64,000 nucleotides of DNA from positions 1 to 64,000 of the forward strand of contig JAZNGH010000017.1 in assembly GCA_045576335.1 (NCBI GenBank), in the 5' to 3' direction. Position 1 is the stretch's first letter. Each line of letters begins with the position of its first letter. Shown here piece by piece: positions 58,558-64,000 of this stretch. Source of the stretch: Scatosoma sp045576335. Lineage in GTDB: Bacteria; Bacillota; Clostridia; Christensenellales; Borkfalkiaceae. The notes beneath the pieces were generated by a model. That model did not search any database and was not told the origin of the DNA. It was given only the letters and a program-made list of their open reading frames with translations. The translations under genes and the position numbers were made by a program.

Positions 58558-59502
58558 ATGATAACTCACGGCAATGAAATTAAGTTGTTTTGCGGTAACT
58601 CCAATCCCGATCTTGCGAAAGCGATTGCAAAAAAGCTCAATACCGAGCTTGGCGAGGTCGAGGTAACTACGTTCTCCGACGGCGAGATTAACGTACATAT
58701 CGCGGAAAGCGTCCGCGGTAGAGACGTTTTCATTATCCAGTCTACCTGTTCGCCCGTCAATGATAATTTGATGGAACTTCTCATTATGATTGATGCTGCA
58801 AAGCGTGCTTCTGCGGGGCGTATTACGGCGGTTGTGCCTTACTTTGGGTACGCGCGCCAAGACAGAAAAGCGCGTTCGCGCGATCCCATCACGGCAAAGC
58901 TCGTAGCAAATCTTTTGACGGAAGCGGGTGCAGACCGCGTCTTGACGATGGATCTGCACGCCGACCAAATTCAAGGCTTTTTCGATATTCCTGTCGATAA
59001 TCTTCTCGGCGGACCTACCCTTTATAACCATTTCGCAAGACAAGGCAATATCGACGTCGTCGTTGCACCTGATCTCGGCAGCGTTAAGCGTTCGAGAAAG
59101 GTTGCGGAAAAATTCGGCGTGCCTCTTGCGATTATCGACAAACGCCGTCCCAAGGCAAACGTTATGGAGGTCATGAGCATTATCGGCGACGTAAACGGCA
59201 AGAGATGTCTTATGATCGACGATATGATCGATACGGCGGGCACGCTGTGTCAGGGTGCACAAGCGATTAAGGATGCGGGTGCTACGGAAATTTACGCGGG
59301 CTGTACGCACGCGGTTTTGAGCGGACCTGCAATCGACAGATTGAACAATTCCGCAATCACCAAGCTCGTTATGCTGGACACCATTCATTTGCCCGACGAA
59401 AAGAAGCTGGATAAATTCGAGGTACTCTCCGTTGCCGATATTTTTGCGGCGGCGATTGAAAACGTATACCTTGACAAGCCTATGTCTAAATTGTACGACT
59501 AA
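58558..59502 (+). CDS. prs: Ribose-phosphate pyrophosphokinase
   Basis: The 314-residue enzyme makes PRPP from ribose-5-phosphate and ATP for nucleotide, His and Trp synthesis. Visible motifs: VPYFGYARQDRKARSRDPIT (ATP and flexible loop), DLHADQIQGFF, APDLGSVKR, and the PRPP loop DDMIDTAGT. AAGGAAGG precedes the ATG. The leader is long and structured. Confidence 0.95.
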   Translation: MITHGNEIKLFCGNSNPDLAKAIAKKLNTELGEVEVTTFSDGEINVHIAESVRGRDVFIIQSTCSPVNDNLMELLIMIDAAKRASAGRITAVVPYFGYARQDRKARSRDPITAKLVANLLTEAGADRVLTMDLHADQIQGFFDIPVDNLLGGPTLYNHFARQGNIDVVVAPDLGSVKRSRKVAEKFGVPLAIIDKRRPKANVMEVMSIIGDVNGKRCLMIDDMIDTAGTLCQGAQAIKDAGATEIYAGCTHAVLSGPAIDRLNNSAITKLVMLDTIHLPDEKKLDKFEVLSVADIFAAAIENVYLDKPMSKLYD

Positions 59503-59572
59503 AACGAAGAAAACGAAAGATAAATTGCCGCCGCTTTTTCGCGGCGGTGATTTTCACAAAAAGGAATAAAGT

Positions 59573-60139
59573 ATGTATTTAATCGTAGGACTCGGCAACC
59601 CCGAGAAACAGTACGAAAAAACCTTTCATAATATGGGCTTTATCGCCGTAGGCGACGCGGCGGAAGCGCTTGGCACGAAATTCAAGAAAAAGGAATGTGA
59701 AGCCTCAATTGCCGAGGCGTACGTAGGCGGTGAAAAGGTAATCCTTGCCCGCCCTCTTACCTATATGAACAATTCGGGCAGAGCGGTAAAACAGCTGATG
59801 TCCAAATATAAAATTACCGAAGATAAACTGCTCGTTATCTACGACGATTACGATTTGCCCAAGGGCAAAATCCGTATTCGCGCAAACGGCAGCGCGGGCA
59901 CGCACAACGGTATGCGTAGCGTTATCGGGGAAACGGGCTTGAAAAATTTTGCCCGTATCCGCGTGGGGATTCGCGACGAAGAGGTGAATATTCCCATTAT
60001 CAACTACGTGCTTTCGGAGGTTCGAAAAGAGGACTACGAATTGTTTGGCGCGGCTTGTCAAAAAGCAGGCGAGGCGGCGGCAGAGTTTGCCAAAGGCTTG
60101 GATATTGAAAAGGTGATGTGTAAATATAACGCACAATGA
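59573..60139 (+). CDS. pth: Peptidyl-tRNA hydrolase
   Basis: The 188-residue enzyme frees tRNA from dropped-off peptidyl-tRNA. It has VGLGNPEKQYEKTFHNMGF with catalytic His19 and Asn20, PLTYMNNSGRAV and YDDYDLPKGKIRIRANGSAG. AAAGGAATAAAGT precedes the ATG. It overlaps mfd by four bases, the common pth-mfd arrangement of Firmicutes. A G/C-rich hairpin lies between prs and pth. Confidence 0.95.
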   Translation: MYLIVGLGNPEKQYEKTFHNMGFIAVGDAAEALGTKFKKKECEASIAEAYVGGEKVILARPLTYMNNSGRAVKQLMSKYKITEDKLLVIYDDYDLPKGKIRIRANGSAGTHNGMRSVIGETGLKNFARIRVGIRDEEVNIPIINYVLSEVRKEDYELFGAACQKAGEAAAEFAKGLDIEKVMCKYNAQ

Positions 60140-63100
60140 AACGGGGATTTTTCAGTTTTGAAAACTTAAAAGGGGAATACCCTACTTTGGAAGCAGAACT
60201 CCGCCGCGGCACGCCCACGGCGGTTTTCGGCGTTTCCGATCCCTTGAAATATATGTTTGCGGGCTTGGTGCAAACACCGCTCGTATACGTTACGGCGGAC
60301 GCCGTTTCCGCACGCAAAGCTGCGGAAAATATCGCCGCGATTTCGGGCAAAAAAACAGAAATTCTTGCGGCAAAGGACGAGGTTTTGCTCTATCGCAAGG
60401 CTTTGTCTAAGGACGCGCTTTTTCGCCGTCTTTCGGGCATTTACGCGTTGCAAACGGGCTGTGAGGTGGTCGTTGCGGAAATCGACGCGCTTGCACAGCT
60501 TTTCCCTAAAACCCTCCCCGTTATTACTTTTACGGAGGGGGAGGAGCTTGATTTTCTCTCCTTGCCCGCGCGTTTGACACAAATGGGCTATACCCGCGCT
60601 TTCGAGGTGGAAAGCAAGGGCGCGTTCGCACTTCGCGGCGACATTTTGGATATCTATCCCGTCAACGCCGATAATCCCGTTCGTATAGACTTTTTCGGTG
60701 ATACCGTCGAAAAAATAAAACCTTACGATTTCACAACGGGCGACCGCTTGCCAAACGTGCAAAGCACTACGGTGCTTGCGGCGACAGACGTAATCGTGAC
60801 GGAAAGGGATAAAGAGAAGATCCAAGAGGCGTTGCGGGAGGGCTTGAAAATCTTTCGCACGAGCGAGGCGTATACCCGCGCCAAGGGAATCGCCGACGAA
60901 ATTCTCGCTACGGAGCAAATCGACAGCTCTTTCGTGCTGCCGCTGTTGGAAAATTCCACCGATTTCTTTTCGGTGCTGCCCGAGAACGCTTTGCTCGTCT
61001 TTGACGAGGGCAAGGCGCTTTGGGATAAATTCAACGCGTTGTATAAAGAGCACGAAGAACGCTTTAACCGTTTACATACGGGCGGCGAAGCTTTTGATTT
61101 TACGTTGCGGCAATACGCGGATAAGGACGCGTTTCTCGATAACGTACAAAGAGTAAGACGGCTGGCTTTGCAAACCTTTACGGGCAATCCATTCTTTTTC
61201 GAGCCGTTGAAAATCTTTAATTTCTCGGCTACGCCCACGACCAGATACTTAAACGGCTTTCCCGCGCTTTTGACGGATATTAAAAACTGGCTTCGCGGCG
61301 GGTACCGCGTTATGCTCTTTTGCGGCGAGGAAAACCGCGCCGTCAAGATGACAGAAAATCTTGCCGAGGAGTACGTTTCCACGAGCAAGCTCACGGACGA
61401 ACTTTCCACGCTAAAAGGCGTTTGCGTGTTAGAGGGGAAGTTGGAAAAGGGTATGGTTTTGCACGATAGCAAAACGGCGATACTCGGCGTGGGGGATTTG
61501 TATGCAAAAGCCCCTGACAACCGCCGTATCCGCCGCAAACGCGGGGATATGTTTTCCGCGCCCGAAGTGGGCGATTTCGTCGTGCACGAAACGCACGGTA
61601 TCGGCAAGGTGCTGGGTACGAAAAAAATAGAAACGACGGATGGCACGAAGGAATATATCGCGCTTGCCTACAAGGACGGCGATACCTTGTACGTGCCGGC
61701 GGAATGTATGGATACGCTTTCCAAATACGTGGGTGACGCAAACCCCGCATTGAGCCGTATTGGCGGTGCGGATTTCGAACGCGTGAAGGCGCGCGTAAAG
61801 GCTTCCTTGAAAAAGCTTGCGTTCGATTTGAAAAAGCTGTACGCTGACCGCGCGGAAAATAAAGGGTATCCTTTCCCCGCCAACGAAGCGTTTATGCGCG
61901 AGTTTGAGGACAGCTTTGAATATCAGCCCACGCCCGACCAAGCGGCTTCGATTGAGGAAATCAAGGCGGATATGACCTCGGAAAAGGTAATGGATAGATT
62001 GCTTTGCGGCGACGTGGGCTTTGGTAAAACGGAGGTGGCGTTCCGCGCGATATATCTTTGCGTGCTCGCGGGCAAGCAAGCGGCGTTGATGTGCCCCAGC
62101 ACCGTTTTGTGCCGTCAGCATTTCCATACGGCAGAACAGCGTTTTGCGGCGTTCGGCTTGCGTATTGCCTCGCTTAATCGCTTTAATACGCCCAAGGAAA
62201 CGGCAAAAATTTTGCAGGGGCTTGCGGACGGTACAATCGATTTCGTCGTGGGTACGCACCGTATGCTTTCCTCGGACGTGAAATTCAAAAATCTCGGGCT
62301 TTTGGTGCTGGACGAGGAACAACGCTTCGGCGTGGAACATAAAGAAAAAATCAAGCATTTGCGTAAGGATATCGATTGCTTGACTATGACGGCAACGCCC
62401 ATTCCAAGAACTTTGCATATGTCGCTTTCGGGGATTCGCGATATTTCCACCATTCACACGCCCCCGCACGAACGCTTGCCCGTGCAGACCTACGTCGTAG
62501 AGGAAACGGAAACACTTATTCGCGACGCGTGCATACGCGAACTTTCCCGTGGCGGGCAGGTATTTATTCTCTATAATAAAGTAGAGAGTATCTTCACGTT
62601 TGCCGCTACGATTAAGCGCATATTGCCTGAAGCGACCGTGTCGGTTGCACACGGCAGAATGGATAAAACGCAGCTTGAAAACGCCGTGCTTGATTTTTAC
62701 GGCGGAAAATCGGATATTTTGGTTACGACGACGATTATTGAAAACGGTGTCGATTTGCCCAACGCCAACACCATTATCGTAATAGATAGCGATAAACTGG
62801 GCATTTCCCAGCTTTACCAGCTCAAAGGCAGAGTGGGGCGCGGCGCGCGTTTGGCACACGCGTACTTTACCTTCAAGCCTGAACGCGTAATGACGGCAAA
62901 CGCCGCCGAGCGTTTGAAGGCGATTATGGAATTTACCGAGCTTGGATCGGGGTATAAACTCGCTATGCGCGATTTGGAAATTCGTGGTGCGGGCAACGTT
63001 TTGGGTGCGGAGCAGCACGGGCATATGGATAAGGTGGGGTACGAGCTGTACGCCAAGCTTCTTAAAGAAGAGCTTACGGGCGAAAGCTCGCAATCGGCGG

Positions 63101-63540
63101 AGTTGGATATCCGCGCCAACGCGTACATTTCCGAAAAATATATCGAATCCTCGGCAGGGCGGTTGGATAGCTACAAACAAATCGCGGAAATCTCGTCGAT
63201 TGCCGATTATAAGCGCGTATACGCGTCGCTTCGCGACACCTACGGTCCGTTGCCGCGCGCCGTGGAGAATTTGATGGTGATTGCCGTATTGAAGAGCTAC
63301 GCGGCGAAATTCAGCGTGAAAAAAATCACGGTTGCAAACGGCGTGGGGGCGTTGGAATTCCCGTCGCTCGAAGCAATCGGGGATAAAAGGATACTCGCGG
63401 CAATCGATAAATATAAGCAAAGCGTACGCCTCAATATGAGCGAAGCACCTGTAATCGAGCTGTTTGGCAAGCACGACGCGGCGGAATTGATGGCAGAAAT
63501 GACGAAATTTTTGAAATTTGCGCTAACTTTCACAAACTAA
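60136..63540 (+). CDS. mfd: Transcription-repair coupling factor Mfd
   Basis: The 1134-residue protein has the full layout: UvrB-like N-terminal domains (about 1-330), RNA polymerase interaction domain (about 470-550; VHETHGIGKVLGTKKI), RecG-like translocase with Walker A LLCGDVGFGKTEVAF (about 620-634), DEEQRFGV (about 730) and a C-terminal TRCF domain. It displaces RNA polymerase stalled at lesions and recruits UvrA. It is translationally coupled to pth. Confidence 0.95.
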   Translation: MKRGFFSFENLKGEYPTLEAELRRGTPTAVFGVSDPLKYMFAGLVQTPLVYVTADAVSARKAAENIAAISGKKTEILAAKDEVLLYRKALSKDALFRRLSGIYALQTGCEVVVAEIDALAQLFPKTLPVITFTEGEELDFLSLPARLTQMGYTRAFEVESKGAFALRGDILDIYPVNADNPVRIDFFGDTVEKIKPYDFTTGDRLPNVQSTTVLAATDVIVTERDKEKIQEALREGLKIFRTSEAYTRAKGIADEILATEQIDSSFVLPLLENSTDFFSVLPENALLVFDEGKALWDKFNALYKEHEERFNRLHTGGEAFDFTLRQYADKDAFLDNVQRVRRLALQTFTGNPFFFEPLKIFNFSATPTTRYLNGFPALLTDIKNWLRGGYRVMLFCGEENRAVKMTENLAEEYVSTSKLTDELSTLKGVCVLEGKLEKGMVLHDSKTAILGVGDLYAKAPDNRRIRRKRGDMFSAPEVGDFVVHETHGIGKVLGTKKIETTDGTKEYIALAYKDGDTLYVPAECMDTLSKYVGDANPALSRIGGADFERVKARVKASLKKLAFDLKKLYADRAENKGYPFPANEAFMREFEDSFEYQPTPDQAASIEEIKADMTSEKVMDRLLCGDVGFGKTEVAFRAIYLCVLAGKQAALMCPSTVLCRQHFHTAEQRFAAFGLRIASLNRFNTPKETAKILQGLADGTIDFVVGTHRMLSSDVKFKNLGLLVLDEEQRFGVEHKEKIKHLRKDIDCLTMTATPIPRTLHMSLSGIRDISTIHTPPHERLPVQTYVVEETETLIRDACIRELSRGGQVFILYNKVESIFTFAATIKRILPEATVSVAHGRMDKTQLENAVLDFYGGKSDILVTTTIIENGVDLPNANTIIVIDSDKLGISQLYQLKGRVGRGARLAHAYFTFKPERVMTANAAERLKAIMEFTELGSGYKLAMRDLEIRGAGNVLGAEQHGHMDKVGYELYAKLLKEELTGESSQSAELDIRANAYISEKYIESSAGRLDSYKQIAEISSIADYKRVYASLRDTYGPLPRAVENLMVIAVLKSYAAKFSVKKITVANGVGALEFPSLEAIGDKRILAAIDKYKQSVRLNMSEAPVIELFGKHDAAELMAEMTKFLKFALTFTN

Positions 63541-63553
63541 GGCGTAAAAACGT

Positions 63554-63582
63554 TTGCACTTTGTAAAAAAATCGGTTATAAT
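63554..63582 (+). promoter_or_regulatory. Promoter of the PrsA-like gene
   Basis: TTGCAC (63554-63559), 17 bases, TATAAT (63577-63582). The leader holds an ACCGCGT/ACGCGGT pair (from 63591) before the ribosome site GGAG near 63660. Confidence 0.75.
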
Positions 63583-63670
63583 ATAGTGTGACCGCGTATG
63601 GATTATAAAAGGGGAAATGCTTTTTTTACCCGACGCGGTAAAATCACGATAAACAAATCGGAGCGATTTT

Positions 63671-64000
63671 ATGAATAACAAACTCACTTTGAAAAAGACG
63701 GCGGCGATGCTTCTTGCGCTCGGGCTCACGGTAGGGGCTACGGGTTGTGAATTTATCATTGCCGACAGCGTCAAGGACCTCAATCAGGTGGTTGCCACCG
63801 TAGATATTTCCAAACAGCTTGCAAACGACGAGGATTTCCAAGCTTACGCGGACGATATCGAAGCGTTGATTGCAGACGGCGCGCTTTCTACGCAAATTCC
63901 CAAACGCGATCTCGTGGCGTATTTCCTCAACGTAGGCTATACCTACGTGCAAAGCTACGGCTACACCTACGAGGATACTTTCAATATGCTGATGGACGGG
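63671..64000 (+). CDS. Lipoprotein, PrsA/SurA-like foldase N-terminus, truncated by window edge
   Basis: The visible 110 residues begin with a lipoprotein signal (AAMLLALGLTVGATGC, lipobox ATGC at about residue 26), then VVATVDISKQ and helical segments of the SurA/PrsA N-terminal type. The frame is open to the last base. In many Clostridia a prsA-like foldase follows mfd, which agrees. The peptidyl-prolyl isomerase domain, if present, lies outside the window. Confidence 0.65.
   Translation, partial: MNNKLTLKKTAAMLLALGLTVGATGCEFIIADSVKDLNQVVATVDISKQLANDEDFQAYADDIEALIADGALSTQIPKRDLVAYFLNVGYTYVQSYGYTYEDTFNMLMDG

Overview
The window suggests a spore-forming, Gram-positive anaerobe of the Clostridia. 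The evidence is a complete spoIIAA-spoIIAB-sigF operon, sigma-A promoters with 17-bp spacers, G-rich Shine-Dalgarno sites, a SipW-type signal peptidase with TasA-like substrates, and a LeuA-type (Re) citrate synthase followed by aconitase and isocitrate dehydrogenase. Genus-level placement is not possible from the sequence alone.

Bases 1 to about 30,960 are most of a prophage that runs into the 3' end of a tRNA-Ala(CGC) gene (30970-31045, minus). Its left end, where the integrase probably lies, is outside the window. From left to right it has: a 27-bp-repeat protein; a lysogeny switch with three 17-bp operators, one of which fills the spacer of the early promoter; an early block (Sak-like annealing protein, HNH nuclease, DUF6291 replication protein carrying an 11-bp iteron array, helicase loader, MazG-like hydrolase, two DNA methyltransferase genes, a PAPS-reductase-like PP-loop protein); an ArpU-like late regulator; the packaging and head genes; an unusually small tail module with no long tape measure; a large Tal-like protein and three adhesin or fibre proteins; and a right-end cassette of membrane proteins. 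Structural genes look intact, while several accessory early genes are broken by small indels or a deletion. Between a toxin-like nuclease gene and the scaffold gene lies a promoter, a compact structured RNA of about 115 nt and two intrinsic terminators. This is the best candidate in the window for an undescribed RNA.

Bases 31,046 to 64,000 are host chromosome: two short-chain dehydrogenases, a formate/nitrite-family channel, a lipoprotein HtrA-like protease, lysR plus adenine deaminase, a YggS-type PLP protein, a YiiX-like peptidase, the three-gene citrate-to-2-oxoglutarate operon, a five-gene surface-fibre locus (45587-52909), a phosphopantetheinyl transferase, two tRNAs, the spoIIA operon, a CPBP protease, rlmH, an M14 peptidase, tadA, prs, pth, mfd and the start of a PrsA/SurA-like lipoprotein.

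The surface-fibre locus encodes two secreted proteins (one a 1355-residue predicted beta-helix), a TasA-like fibre protein, a membrane-anchored paralogue of that protein sharing its W-x-W...GNDA-x-DT motif, and the Ser/His signal peptidase likely to process the exported ones. It resembles tapA-sipW-tasA in logic but has different parts.
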